Positions 32,806 through 44,880 of a stretch of DNA of 51,077 bases are shown piece by piece; positions within the stretch are counted from its first letter, which is position 1; each line of letters begins with the position of its first letter. Source of the stretch: an uncultured Acidimicrobiales bacterium (GTDB lineage Bacteria > Actinomycetota > Acidimicrobiia > Acidimicrobiales > SHLQ01); assembly GCA_938038815.1 (NCBI GenBank), contig CALHTF010000103.1:1-51077 (forward strand), read 5' to 3'. The position numbers and the translations under genes are program-made. The notes beneath the pieces were generated by a model. It did no database searches. It saw nothing but the letters and a program-made list of their open reading frames with translations, and was not told the DNA's origin.

Positions 32806-35800
32806 GACTCGCTGAACTTCCCGCGCTGCTGCGCGACGACCCGGCGATCATCGATGTGCTGGGTAAGCGAGACGCAAACCTCGCCGTACCCGAACCCGCC
32901 CGGGCTATTACCGTTGCCGCTCTCGCCCAGTTCAACGAGCGGCGCCCGATCGTGGTCGCCGTGCCGACCACCACCGACGCCGACCGGTTAGCCAACGACC
33001 TCAGCCACTTTCTTGGCCCTGACCAGGTGGCCAGCTTCCCGGCGTGGGAAACGCTGCCGTTCGAGCGGATCAGCCCCGGTGTCGAAACCATGGGTCGTCG
33101 CCTGCAGGTGCTGTGGGACCTTCGCGATCCCGAGCGCGCACCGCAGGTAGTCATCGCGCCGATTCGGGCGCTGATCCAGCGCCTGACGGTCGGCCACGAC
33201 CAGAACGAACCGGTGATCATCGGCCACGGCGACCAGGTCGACCAGACCGAGCTGGTCGGCCAGTTGGTGGCGATGGGATACCACCGAGAAGGCCAAGTCG
33301 AGCACCGAGGCGAACTGGCGGTGCGTGGCTCGATCATCGATGTCTTCCCCTCGACCAGCGACGTCCCGTTCCGTATCGACCTGTGGGGCGACGAGGTCGA
33401 ACGGCTCACCGAGTTTGGCGTCGGCGACCAACGCAGCACGACCTCGATCTCTGAACTCACGATCTTTCCGGCCCGCGAACTCCACCTCAGCCCCGAGGTG
33501 TGCGAACGGGCCGAGTCGCTCATCGCCAAAGAGCCGTGGGGTCGCGACCAGTGGCAACGACTCAGCGACGGCGAACAGTTCGACGGCATGGAGTCGTGGC
33601 TGCCGTGGTTGGTCGACCGCGATGAGGTGCTGTTCGACGTGGTGGGTGCCGACGGCATGGTGATGCTGGTCGAGCCCAAGCGCCTGCGCGACCGAGCCAC
33701 CGACATCCTCGCCGAGGAAGCCGACCTCGCTCGTACGTTGGCCCGCACGTGGGGTGCCGTACCCGACGATGCCGACCCCGACGTCGAGCAATCGTTGCCC
33801 CGTCTGCATGTTCCCTTCGATCGGCTGCTGGCCAGCTGCGATGCGCCGGTCTGGACCTTGCCGCTCACCCCTGATGGCCCGGGTACCCCCGGCATCACCG
33901 CCAGTGGCTGGGACCCGGTCATCGGCGACGGTACGAGCTCGGCCAACCGGCTCACCAGCCTGCTCGACCGGGGGTACCGGGTGACCGTCGGCGCCGACGG
34001 TGCCGGTTCGGGTGCCCGACTCGAAACACTTCTTTCGGATCAAGGCGCCGACCTGATCTACGACAAAGATCACTCGATCGACCTCACCAAACCGGGTGGC
34101 CGGATCACGGTGGCGCCGCTCGAGCGCGGTGTCGTGTTGCCGTCGGCCGAGCTGGCGATCCTCACCGAAGCCGAGGTCACCGGCCGGCGCCGGGCCCACC
34201 GCAAGGCTCGCAAACGCAAGCGCGACGCGCAGGCATTCTTCGACGATCTCAAACCCGGTGACTATGTCGTGCACCAGCAACACGGCGTGTCGCGGTTTGC
34301 GGGCATGGTCAAGCGGGCGATCGGTGGGGTCGAGCGCGACTACCTGCTGCTCGAGTACCGCGGCAACGACAAGCTCTACATCCCGACCGAGCAAATCGAC
34401 ACCGTCCGTCACTACACCGGGGGCGACAGCCCCTCGCTCAACCGCCTCAACGGGTCGGAGTGGCAAAAGACCAAAGCCAAGGTGCAGAGCGCGGTCGAAG
34501 AGATCGCTCAAGAGCTCGTGGTGTTGTATCAAACCCGCATGTCGAGCAAGGGCCACGTGTTCCCGCCCGACACCCCATGGCAGACCGAACTCGAAACCTC
34601 GTTTCCGTTCCAGGAGACACCCGATCAACTGGCGGCGATCGCCGACATCAAATCCGACATGGAACGGGCGGCCCCGATGGACCGCCTCGTCGTCGGCGAC
34701 GTTGGCTTCGGCAAGACCGAGGTGGCGTTGCGCGGAGCGTTCAAAGCCGTGCAGGACGGCAAACAGGTGGCGGTGCTCGTGCCCACCACCCTGTTGGCCC
34801 AACAGCACTTCCAGACCTTCACCGAGCGGATGGCCGGATACCCGGTACGCATCGAAGTCCTCAGTCGTTTCCTCACCAACGCCCAAGCCAAAAAGGTGAT
34901 GCAAGGCGTGCGGGAGGGCGACGTCGACCTGGTGATCGGAACCCACCGCTTGCTCTCGGCCGACGTTGCCTTTAAAGACTTGGGCTTGTTGATCGTCGAC
35001 GAGGAACAACGCTTTGGGGTGAGTCACAAAGAGGCGATCAAGACCCTCAAGACCAACGTCGACGTCTTGACCCTTACCGCAACACCGATTCCGCGAACCC
35101 TCGAGATGAGCCTCACCGGTATTCGCGACCTCAGTCTGCTCAACACGCCCCCCGCCGACCGCCAGCCGATTCTCACCTACGTCGGCGAGTACGACGAGCG
35201 GGCCGTGGCCGAATCGATTCGACGCGAGCTGCTACGCGAAGGCCAGGTCTTCTTCGTGCACAACCGGGTGATGGATATCGAGCACGTCGCGGCGTCGCTG
35301 CGCGACCTTGTTCCTGAAGCCCGAGTCGCCGTCGCCCACGGGCAGATGGACGAAGGATCGCTCGAAAAAGTGGTGATCGACTTCTGGGAAGGCGAATACG
35401 ACGTACTGGTATGCACCACGATCATCGAGTCGGGCATCGACATGCCCTCGGTGAACACGTTGGTGGTCGACCGCGCCGACCTTTTGGGCCTCGGCCAGCT
35501 CCACCAGCTTCGAGGCCGAGTGGGCCGAGCCGGGCAACGGGCCTACGCCTATCTGTTCACGCCGCCCGACCGGATCCTTACCGAAGAAGCCTACGAACGG
35601 CTCAAAACCATCGGCGAAGCAACCGAGCTCGGCTCGGGGTTCAAGATCGCCATGCGCGACCTCGAAATTCGAGGGGCCGGAAACATGCTCGGCACTGGTC
35701 AGTCGGGCCACATCGCGGCGGTGGGCTACGACCTGTATTGCCAGATGGTTACCGAAGCGGTTGCCGACCTGAAGGGCGAAACGCCCGAGGTGCCGGTCGA

Positions 35801-36275
35801 GATCGCCATCGACCTTCCGGTCCCGGCGTTCTTGCCGGAGGACTATGTGACCCGTGAAGAGCACCGCCTCGAGGCCTACCGGCGCCTTGCCGCAGTCACG
35901 ACCGACGAGGCGGTGGCCGATATTCGCTCCGAGTGGGAAGACCGCTTTGGCCCGCCGCCGGGTCCGGCCGAGGCGTTGCTCGACGCCGCTCGACTTCGGG
36001 CTAGAGCCCACCAGACCGGAATCCGCGACATCACCGTCACCAAGGGTCCCGGATTCGGCGGCCCGGCGTTTGTCGCCCGGGTGAGTCCGGTCGTTCTGCC
36101 GACCAGCAAACAGATTCGGGTCGACCGGCTGTACGGCGAGTCGGTCTACAAACCCGACCAAGAACTGTTGTCGTTGGCCTTCAAGCAAAAGACCGACCTC
36201 GTGACCCAGTTGGTGACCGCCTTGGCCGATCTGTTGCCCGACGAGGAACCCGCCGATGAAGATGACCAAGACTGA
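32802..36275 (+). CDS. mfd: Transcription-repair coupling factor
   Basis: An 1157-residue Mfd. The UvrB-homology modules come first ([20 protein letters not shown], then [20 protein letters not shown]), then the RNA-polymerase-interacting domain ([20 protein letters not shown] and [18 protein letters not shown]), the RecG-like translocase with [16 protein letters not shown] (Walker A), [10 protein letters not shown] (DEEQ box), [14 protein letters not shown] and [17 protein letters not shown], and a C-terminal inhibitory domain. It removes RNA polymerase stalled at lesions and recruits UvrA. GTG 32802 overlaps the pth stop. The 3' end is followed 46 nt later by the PpiC-type lipoprotein gene. 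Confidence 0.97.
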   Translation: MRLAELPALLRDDPAIIDVLGKRDANLAVPEPARAITVAALAQFNERRPIVVAVPTTTDADRLANDLSHFLGPDQVASFPAWETLPFERISPGVETMGRRLQVLWDLRDPERAPQVVIAPIRALIQRLTVGHDQNEPVIIGHGDQVDQTELVGQLVAMGYHREGQVEHRGELAVRGSIIDVFPSTSDVPFRIDLWGDEVERLTEFGVGDQRSTTSISELTIFPARELHLSPEVCERAESLIAKEPWGRDQWQRLSDGEQFDGMESWLPWLVDRDEVLFDVVGADGMVMLVEPKRLRDRATDILAEEADLARTLARTWGAVPDDADPDVEQSLPRLHVPFDRLLASCDAPVWTLPLTPDGPGTPGITASGWDPVIGDGTSSANRLTSLLDRGYRVTVGADGAGSGARLETLLSDQGADLIYDKDHSIDLTKPGGRITVAPLERGVVLPSAELAILTEAEVTGRRRAHRKARKRKRDAQAFFDDLKPGDYVVHQQHGVSRFAGMVKRAIGGVERDYLLLEYRGNDKLYIPTEQIDTVRHYTGGDSPSLNRLNGSEWQKTKAKVQSAVEEIAQELVVLYQTRMSSKGHVFPPDTPWQTELETSFPFQETPDQLAAIADIKSDMERAAPMDRLVVGDVGFGKTEVALRGAFKAVQDGKQVAVLVPTTLLAQQHFQTFTERMAGYPVRIEVLSRFLTNAQAKKVMQGVREGDVDLVIGTHRLLSADVAFKDLGLLIVDEEQRFGVSHKEAIKTLKTNVDVLTLTATPIPRTLEMSLTGIRDLSLLNTPPADRQPILTYVGEYDERAVAESIRRELLREGQVFFVHNRVMDIEHVAASLRDLVPEARVAVAHGQMDEGSLEKVVIDFWEGEYDVLVCTTIIESGIDMPSVNTLVVDRADLLGLGQLHQLRGRVGRAGQRAYAYLFTPPDRILTEEAYERLKTIGEATELGSGFKIAMRDLEIRGAGNMLGTGQSGHIAAVGYDLYCQMVTEAVADLKGETPEVPVEIAIDLPVPAFLPEDYVTREEHRLEAYRRLAAVTTDEAVADIRSEWEDRFGPPPGPAEALLDAARLRARAHQTGIRDITVTKGPGFGGPAFVARVSPVVLPTSKQIRVDRLYGESVYKPDQELLSLAFKQKTDLVTQLVTALADLLPDEEPADEDDQD

Positions 36276-36307
36276 ACTCCCGACACAGGGGAGTAGGGCT
36301 TTGGCGC

Positions 36308-36313
36308 TACGCT
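36308..36313 (+). promoter_or_regulatory. Putative leaderless -10 box (TACGCT) for the PpiC-type lipoprotein gene
   Basis: TACGCT is followed by 8 nt and GTG 36322. It supports this GTG over the in-frame ATG at 36256, inside mfd. Confidence 0.45.
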
Positions 36314-36321
36314 TTCACCCC

Positions 36322-37341
36322 GTGAAGCCTCGTATTTCCAAATCTGCCCGCTCGAGTCGGTCCGTTGCGTTTTGGACTCTCTGGATCGCGGTCGTTGCGT
36401 TGGTTGCTACCGCGTGCGGCACCGGAGTCGGAACCGGATCCGGTGCGGTGTCGGTAGGCGACGAAACGTTGTCGCGGGCCGACCTGACCGACTTTGCCCT
36501 CGAATGGCAGAACGTGGGCGCCGAAGTCCCGACCGAAGAGATCGCGCCGGACGCGCTGCGCCAAGGGATCGAGTTCTGGATTCAGACGACGGCGCTGGAG
36601 GCCGAACTCGGCGACGGCATCACCTCTCAGGACCGAGTCGCGGCCCAACAGTGGGCGGCCGAGAACTTCGCCAGCGTGGCCCAAGACTCTTCCTTTTATG
36701 ACCGCCTCGTCGCATGGCGCTCCTCGCGCTTGGCCATTGGCCGCGACGTTGGTATCGCCCTCGAACCCTCCGAAGCCGAGATGCGCGAACGGCTCGAGAT
36801 CATCAACACCAGCCAAGGCGAAACGGTCTGCGCGGCCCACATCTTGGTCGCTACCGCCGACGAGGCCGACTCCCTGTTCGCCGAAATTGAGGCCGGAGGC
36901 GACTTCGCAGCCTTGGCGCTGGCGTCCTCGCTCGACACCGGTAGCGCGCAGGTCGGCGGCGATCTCGGTTGTGCACCCCAAGGCACCTACGTCGGACCCT
37001 TCGACGAAGCGGTATGGGCGGGCGCCGACGGCGACCTGATCGGCCCGATCCAGACCGAATTCGGGTTCCACATCATCCAACATCAAGGGTTCGAGCTGAA
37101 CGCCTTTGAGTTCGATGAGGTGCAGGGCGAACTCCGTCAGCTCTTGATCGATGAGCGCGAACAACAGGTCGATGAAGTGCATCGCCAGCGTCGGGTAGCT
37201 GCCAGCACCAACGCCAAGGTTGCCCTTGACCCTCGGTACGGAACGTTTGAGTCCGAGACCGGCACGATCTTCGCCCCGGAGGGCGCCGAGATCGAAGGCG
37301 CATCGACTCAAGAGCCCGGGGACGGATTCCTCACCGAGTAA
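36322..37341 (+). CDS. SurA/PpiC-type peptidyl-prolyl isomerase lipoprotein
   Basis: A 339-residue exported lipoprotein. From GTG 36322 the protein has a basic start (KPRISKSARSSRS), a hydrophobic helix (VAFWTLWIAVVALVATAC) ending in a lipobox-like V-A-T-A-C, then a SurA-N-like helical region. A parvulin domain occupies about 165-270: CAAHILVATADEADSLFAEI, GDFAALALASSLDTGSAQVG, GDLGCAPQGTYVGPFDEAVW and GPIQTEFGFHIIQ. It would assist folding of exported proteins at the outer membrane face. Starting at ATG 36256 would bury the signal 22 residues in and overlap mfd by 20 nt. Confidence 0.85.
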   Translation: MKPRISKSARSSRSVAFWTLWIAVVALVATACGTGVGTGSGAVSVGDETLSRADLTDFALEWQNVGAEVPTEEIAPDALRQGIEFWIQTTALEAELGDGITSQDRVAAQQWAAENFASVAQDSSFYDRLVAWRSSRLAIGRDVGIALEPSEAEMRERLEIINTSQGETVCAAHILVATADEADSLFAEIEAGGDFAALALASSLDTGSAQVGGDLGCAPQGTYVGPFDEAVWAGADGDLIGPIQTEFGFHIIQHQGFELNAFEFDEVQGELRQLLIDEREQQVDEVHRQRRVAASTNAKVALDPRYGTFESETGTIFAPEGAEIEGASTQEPGDGFLTE

Positions 37342-37381
37342 GTTCTCGGTGGTGAATGCTCACGCCGTAGTCGATCATCGA

Positions 37382-37774
37382 ATGCTTGAGGTTTTGGTCG
37401 CGTTCGACGCCGACCAGGTAGCTATCGACGTGGTCGATACAGCACTGCACGACCAGGGGTTCGCCGTGTTGCGCCCGGCCAACATTCATAACCGAATCGC
37501 CGCGGCCAACGGGGTCGATCTCGGATCGCTGTCGGGCGACGATGCCCGTCGGCTTCGGGTGCCGTACGTGGCGTCGAGTCACTGGACAGCGATGACCCAA
37601 CAGCTGAGCAAACGCCGGGCGGTGTCACCTCGCGTTGCGGTGCTCGACCCGAACCTGTCGCTGTTTTTGCCGCTCTGGCAGCATCTGATGGCCGAGGCGC
37701 TCGTTCTCCACTACGACGATCCGGCCACGCCGCTCGGCGACGTGTTCGACGCCCATCTGGCGGCCGACCGATGA
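37382..37774 (+). CDS. Unknown protein, first gene of a coupled mazG run
   Basis: I do not recognise this 130-residue protein. It starts MLEVLVAFDADQVAIDVVDT and includes RLRVPYVASSHWTAMTQQLS, and ends in a Leu-rich segment (LSLFLPLWQHLMAEALVLHY). It has no signal peptide or obvious catalytic motif. ATG 37382 is preferred; the frame is open upstream with GTG at 37352 and 37349. The stop overlaps the next start by 4 bp (ATGA), so the product is probably made together with the coiled-coil microprotein. Confidence 0.6.
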   Translation: MLEVLVAFDADQVAIDVVDTALHDQGFAVLRPANIHNRIAAANGVDLGSLSGDDARRLRVPYVASSHWTAMTQQLSKRRAVSPRVAVLDPNLSLFLPLWQHLMAEALVLHYDDPATPLGDVFDAHLAADR

Positions 37775-37950
37775 GCGCCACGGAACGCCAGGCCGCCGAG
37801 GTCGAGGCGCTTCGGGCCGAGGTGCGACTGCTGCGAGCCCAACTCGACGACGCCGAATCCGAGCTCGACCGGGTGCGAAAGCAGCTCCGCCGCCGGGTCG
37901 AGGCGCTGACGAGTTCGCAGGACTCGACAAACGACCAGCACGACCCATGA
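37771..37950 (+). CDS. 59-residue coiled-coil microprotein
   Basis: The frame starts ATG 37771 and encodes AAEVEALRAEVRLLRAQLDD followed by AESELDRVRKQLRRRVEAL and a polar tail ending DQHDP. Leu/Val residues recur every three to four positions for about 40 residues, a clear parallel coiled coil. It overlaps both neighbours by 4 bp (ATGA at each end), which strongly supports real translation despite its size. It could dimerise or tether the products of the neighbouring unknown and glycosyltransferase genes. No named family recognised. Confidence 0.75.
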   Translation: MSATERQAAEVEALRAEVRLLRAQLDDAESELDRVRKQLRRRVEALTSSQDSTNDQHDP

Positions 37951-38735
37951 GTGCGGTCGTCGTCGGCGAGGCCACGCTGCCGGCCGACCTTGAGCATCTC
38001 ACCTCGGGTGCCGCCGTGGTCGTGGTCGATGATCCGCTGGCCTTTCCCTTCGAGTCGCTGCCCAGCCCGCGACCCTTCGCATTGGCCCTGACCTTTGACG
38101 ACCGAGAAACCGCCGACGACTTGTGGGCCCAGTTCGGCGAAGTTCTGTTCAGTCGGCTGGTGAGCCACGACATCGTGGCCGGACCAGCCGCCCTGATCGA
38201 GTTGCTCGAAGCGCGGACGGTTCTCGAACGCGAAGCCATGCTCGATGTGGCTGACCCGCAGTTGGCCGGCCGGTTTGACGAACGCATCGCATCGGTCGAC
38301 GCAGCTGCGGTCGCCCACGAGGTAGACGTGCGCCGCGCCGTGGGCGCCATGGCGGGCCAGGCGATCGACGAAGTACCTGCCCAAATGACGCCGGTGCTCG
38401 GATGGGCCAACCCGGCGTCAGCCCGACTGGCGGGCGATGTGTCGCTGGCCTGTGAGTTGCTAAACGTGGCCGACGGCGGGCGATGCCACCTGGCGGTTGC
38501 TCAGCTCGAAGGCGGCTCCGCCGCCGAGGTCGAAGCGCTTTGGCGTCCGCTCTATCCCGGTGGCTCACTCGTTGTAGTTGCCCCGCTCGACTCGCCCGGC
38601 TCCTATGACCACCTCCTCGATATGGTCGCCACCGTTTCAGGCGGCCACGCGGTGCTGGCCGACGTCGCGACCACCAAGGTTGCACCGATGGTGGTCGTGC
38701 GGGTGCACAAGCTCGGACGGGACGCGCCGCAGTGA
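37947..38735 (+). CDS. Unknown 262-residue protein, possibly methyltransferase-fold
   Basis: Not recognised with confidence. The first half has VVVVDDPLAFPFESLPSPRP and a helical stretch. The second half (about 140-262) reads like the later strands of a Rossmann methyltransferase: HLAVAQLEGGSAAEVEALWR, PLYPGGSLVVVAPLDSPGSY (compare the L-x-P-G-G-x-L-x-x-x post-motif) and a final MVVVRVHKL strand. No SAM-binding glycine loop is visible, so if related it may have lost activity. ATG 37947 and the stop overlap both neighbours by 4 bp. Confidence 0.6.
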   Translation: MSAVVVGEATLPADLEHLTSGAAVVVVDDPLAFPFESLPSPRPFALALTFDDRETADDLWAQFGEVLFSRLVSHDIVAGPAALIELLEARTVLEREAMLDVADPQLAGRFDERIASVDAAAVAHEVDVRRAVGAMAGQAIDEVPAQMTPVLGWANPASARLAGDVSLACELLNVADGGRCHLAVAQLEGGSAAEVEALWRPLYPGGSLVVVAPLDSPGSYDHLLDMVATVSGGHAVLADVATTKVAPMVVVRVHKLGRDAPQ

Positions 38736-39886
38736 GCAACCACGTGTATGTCCTCGCCAACGATGTTGTGCCGGGTTCGTCGATGCCCGTGGCCGCTCCG
38801 GGACTCCGGGCCGCGGGCCTGGCAACCGGGCTGAAAGCTCATGGCATCGCCGCCACGTTGGTTACCCCGGTCGGTCGCGGGCCCACGCCGTGGCAAAGCC
38901 CGATCCCTGCACCGTCGCAGCCGGGCACCGCAGTTGTGCGACCCGTCGACATGGCGGACTTCTTTGCTGCCCGAGCACCGGCGACGGTGATCATCACCAA
39001 CAGCAACCAGTACGAACGGGTTGCCGGCATCGATGGGCTCACCATCGTGTTCGACATGTTTGCCCCCAAGGTGCTTGAACTTGAGTGCGCTCGGCCGCCC
39101 GCATCGGCCGAAGCGATTGCCAAGCTTCGCCAACGCAAGGCCACGGCCCTCGCCGGATCGGACGCCTACATCGTCAACGGTGCGAAGAAGGTGCCCTATC
39201 TGCACGACTGGTTAGCCAAGGCGGGTGTCGACCCGGCGGCGTCGTTGATTGTGACCGTGAACATGGCGGTTCCGGTACGTCACCCCGAGACCTGGGTGCG
39301 TACTGGGGGTGCCGTTCGGCTTCTCGTAGCCGGCTACCAACAGCCCTGGAGCGCACCGGGCGAATGGCTCGAGACGGTCTATAGCCGGCTGAGCGCCGAC
39401 ATGCGGCTGTCGATCTTGCGCCCCCGGCACTGGGGGTCTCGAGGCGCGGGTCCAGGAAACGAGTCGGCCCCCGGTGCTCCCTATGCTCGGTGGGTCGACG
39501 TGTTGGGCGCGTCGTTGTTTGACGACTTCGCAGCGACGATCGCCGCCCACGACGTGGTGGTCGACCTGTTCGACGACACCGCCGAACGCCGGCTGGCGAT
39601 GGTGACCCGGACCGTGGTCGCCCTGGCCAGCGGTGCACCGGTGATCCACCCGCCGTGGACCGAGGTATCGCCGTTGATCGAGTCCTACGATGCCGGTTGG
39701 TTAATCGAGCCCGCCGACACTGCGACGCTCAAGGCGGTACTCCACGAAATCGCTACCGCGCCCGACGTTGTCGCGGCGAAGACCGCCAACGCCAAGCGGC
39801 TAGCGGAAGCGACCTTTGCTCCTGCGGCGGCCGCCGAGCCGCTCGTCGAACTCCTCACCACGCTCGACGAGAGGACGCCATCGTGA
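38732..39886 (+). CDS. GT-B (family 4-like) glycosyltransferase
   Basis: A 384-residue protein with GT-B layout. HVYVLANDVVPGSSMPVAAP and PGLRAAGLATGLKAHGIAAT open the acceptor domain; IVFDMFAPKVLELE matches the D-L-Y-D-P-x-x-x-E phrase of actinobacterial surface-glycan transferases. The C-terminal domain has DVLGASLFDDFAATIAAHDV and VALASGAPVIHPPWTEVSPL, ending with a capping helix. It probably transfers a sugar to a lipid- or cell-wall-linked acceptor. GTG 38732 overlaps the preceding stop, and its own stop overlaps the next GTG. Confidence 0.75.
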   Translation: MSNHVYVLANDVVPGSSMPVAAPGLRAAGLATGLKAHGIAATLVTPVGRGPTPWQSPIPAPSQPGTAVVRPVDMADFFAARAPATVIITNSNQYERVAGIDGLTIVFDMFAPKVLELECARPPASAEAIAKLRQRKATALAGSDAYIVNGAKKVPYLHDWLAKAGVDPAASLIVTVNMAVPVRHPETWVRTGGAVRLLVAGYQQPWSAPGEWLETVYSRLSADMRLSILRPRHWGSRGAGPGNESAPGAPYARWVDVLGASLFDDFAATIAAHDVVVDLFDDTAERRLAMVTRTVVALASGAPVIHPPWTEVSPLIESYDAGWLIEPADTATLKAVLHEIATAPDVVAAKTANAKRLAEATFAPAAAAEPLVELLTTLDERTPS

Positions 39887-40895
39887 CCTCGTTGACCGGG
39901 CAAAGGGTCCATGTGGTGACCCCGCACTACAACCCCCGGGGTGGCGTCATAAAGCTGCTCGACTACGCCGATCACTGTGCTCGATCCGGCGCCGACGTGG
40001 TGGTCTACAGCTCGGACCACGCCGATCCGGGCATTGCGCTGTTCGGTGTCGATCGGTTCGAAGGGATCTTTGACCGGATGCGCTTTGAGCAACACCTCGA
40101 CCTCCCGATCGAACCCGACGATCTCGTGTTGTTCACCTGGCCCCGCGACTACCTCGAAATTGCGAAGTGTGCGCCGGCCGGATTCGACCAACGCCGCTTC
40201 GTCCACATGGTGCAGAACACCCAGAACGCCAACGTGGGGTTCACCCGAGGCTACGGACGACGGCTGCTGCGGATGGCGATTTCGCGGATCTCCGTGAGCG
40301 ACGAGGTAACCGAAGAGATCGCGCCGTTGGTGCCCGCCGAGATGCCGTTTCGCACGGTTGCCGAGGGACACGACTGGCAGTACTTTCGCCCGCCGTCGCG
40401 CCAGTGGCCGGCGACGGGGGAGCGGCCGATCCGGGTCGGGTTCGTCTCGTGGAAAAGCGTGCGTGGCCACGACGTGGCTGCTCGGTTCGGTAACGACGAC
40501 CGGTTTGAGTTTCGGGCGATCGACGACGTCGCCGGCTGGCCGCAACTGCGCGAGCTCTACCAATGGTCCGACGTGTTCCTCGGCCTGCCGATGACCCAAG
40601 AAGGGTTTTACATGGTCGGCTACGAAGCGATGGCGGCTGGGGCGATCGTGGTGGTTTCGGACGCTGAAGGGAACCGGGCGTACTGCGATTTCGGGCAGAA
40701 CTGTGTCGAGGTCGGCTTTGATGACGCCGAGGCATACGCTCAAGCGCTCGAAGCTCTGAGCAGAGCCTCGGCCGAGGAGATCACGACCATGCGAAACCGA
40801 GCCTACGAAACCGTCGAACGGTTTGACCTGGCGACCGAACGGGCCGAGGTCGTCGACTTCATGGCCCAACTCGCCAAATCCGTTGGACCGGCTCT

Positions 40896-40899
<4 letters not shown>
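39883..40899 (+). CDS. Family 4 glycosyltransferase
   Basis: A 338-residue GT4-type protein. RVHVVTPHYNPRGGVIKLLD is the Gly-rich acceptor loop; DDLVLFTWPRDYLEIAK and HMVQNTQNANVGFTRGYGRR follow. The donor domain has PIRVGFVSWKSVRGHDVAAR and QEGFYMVGYEAMAAGAIVVV, where the E-G-F-x-x-x-x-x-E pattern binds the nucleotide sugar. It differs from the preceding transferase, so the pair may add two successive sugars. GTG 39883 overlaps the upstream stop; the stop overlaps mazG by 4 bp. Confidence 0.82.
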
Positions 40900-43947
<3,048 letters not shown>

Positions 43948-43993
43948 CCCCAGGAATTTCGCGCCAGACGGCCGCAGAGCGGGTCATCCACGA

Positions 43994-44815
43994 TCAGAAA
44001 TTTGAGATTCGGGGTTTTCGGCAGATGAACACGCCAGTTCGGGTTCGAACGGTGAGCACGCCGTCGACTGTTTGCTCAGCCAAGTGGGCGCCGATGGCCA
44101 CCCGCTGAGCGGCCGAGGCCCGTTCGCCGGGCGGGAAGGAACAGCAGTACGCGGTCGCGTCGTGGACCTTGGTGATCGTCAGGTCGTTGTCGTAGGCGTG
44201 CCAGGTGATTTCCGCGAAGGATGTCCGCAACAGCCGCTCGCCCGAGTCGATGCCGAACACGTCGTACAGGTCGTTGGTCTGCGGCCCAAACACCGCAGCC
44301 ACGGCGTCGGTGATCGTATCCATGTGACCGTGGCCGTTGGTCGAGGCGACCAACACACCTTCGGCTCGCAGCACCCGGGCCATTTCGGCCACCGCCCGAG
44401 CCGGGTCGGGCACGTGATACAGCATGTGGTTGGCGATGACCAGGTCGAAGCTTGCGTCGGGAAATGGCAAGTGTTGCACGTCGTGTTCGGCGCCACTGAC
44501 GTTGGCGAACCCGTGGCTGGTCGCATGTTCGACCGCCGCCGAGACCATGCCGGGCGAGAGGTCGGTCAGAGTGAGCGAAAGATCCTTCAGGGCGAACCGG
44601 TTTTCCCAGAACCGGCCAGACCCGCAACCGCATTCAAGTACGTCTTTGGTGATCGGCCAGTCCACGAGCCCGGCGACGAAGTCGGGGAACGCCTCCGCCG
44701 CACCGGAATACAACCGGTGCAGGTTGGTGCGGATGTCGAGCTTGGTTTGGTCGACGTACTGTTCGTCACGAAGGTACGCCTGGTCGCCGCCGCCAAAGGC
44801 CGATCGGTTCGTCAT
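43994..44815 (-). CDS. Class I SAM-dependent methyltransferase
   Basis: A 273-residue protein of the UbiE/methyltransferase-11 type. Motif I is DVLECGCGSGRFWENRF, with LTLTDLSPGMVSAAVEHATS, AEHDVQHLPFPDASFDLVIA and NHMLYHVPDPARAVAEMARV in the expected order. Substrate unknown. ATG 44815 is chosen because TAGGGT ends 7 nt upstream; an in-frame GTG at 44833 lies before that box. It is divergent from the thiamine-diphosphate enzyme. Confidence 0.85.
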   Translation of the reverse strand: MTNRSAFGGGDQAYLRDEQYVDQTKLDIRTNLHRLYSGAAEAFPDFVAGLVDWPITKDVLECGCGSGRFWENRFALKDLSLTLTDLSPGMVSAAVEHATSHGFANVSGAEHDVQHLPFPDASFDLVIANHMLYHVPDPARAVAEMARVLRAEGVLVASTNGHGHMDTITDAVAAVFGPQTNDLYDVFGIDSGERLLRTSFAEITWHAYDNDLTITKVHDATAYCCSFPPGERASAAQRVAIGAHLAEQTVDGVLTVRTRTGVFICRKPRISNF

Positions 44816-44822
44816 CAACCCG

Positions 44823-44828
44823 ACCCTA
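44823..44828 (-). promoter_or_regulatory. Putative leaderless -10 box (TAGGGT) for the methyltransferase
   Basis: On the minus strand TAGGGT is followed by CGGGTTG and ATG 44815. The divergent TAGAGT box lies 40 bp away. Confidence 0.5.
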
Positions 44829-44867
44829 GCCACCGAGGGCGGAAACGATCGGATCGCCTCGCACGAG

Positions 44868-44873
44868 TAGAGT
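44868..44873 (+). promoter_or_regulatory. Putative leaderless -10 box (TAGAGT) for the thiamine-diphosphate enzyme
   Basis: TAGAGT is followed by AAGGCGA and ATG 44881, a 7-nt gap. With the neighbouring minus-strand box it forms a compact divergent promoter of about 65 bp. Confidence 0.5.
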
Positions 44874-44880
44874 AAGGCGA

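Noticed and set aside
32988..35027. A 679-codon minus-strand frame inside mfd
   Set aside because: It is a high-GC shadow of mfd with no recognisable motifs, typical of antisense third-frame openness.
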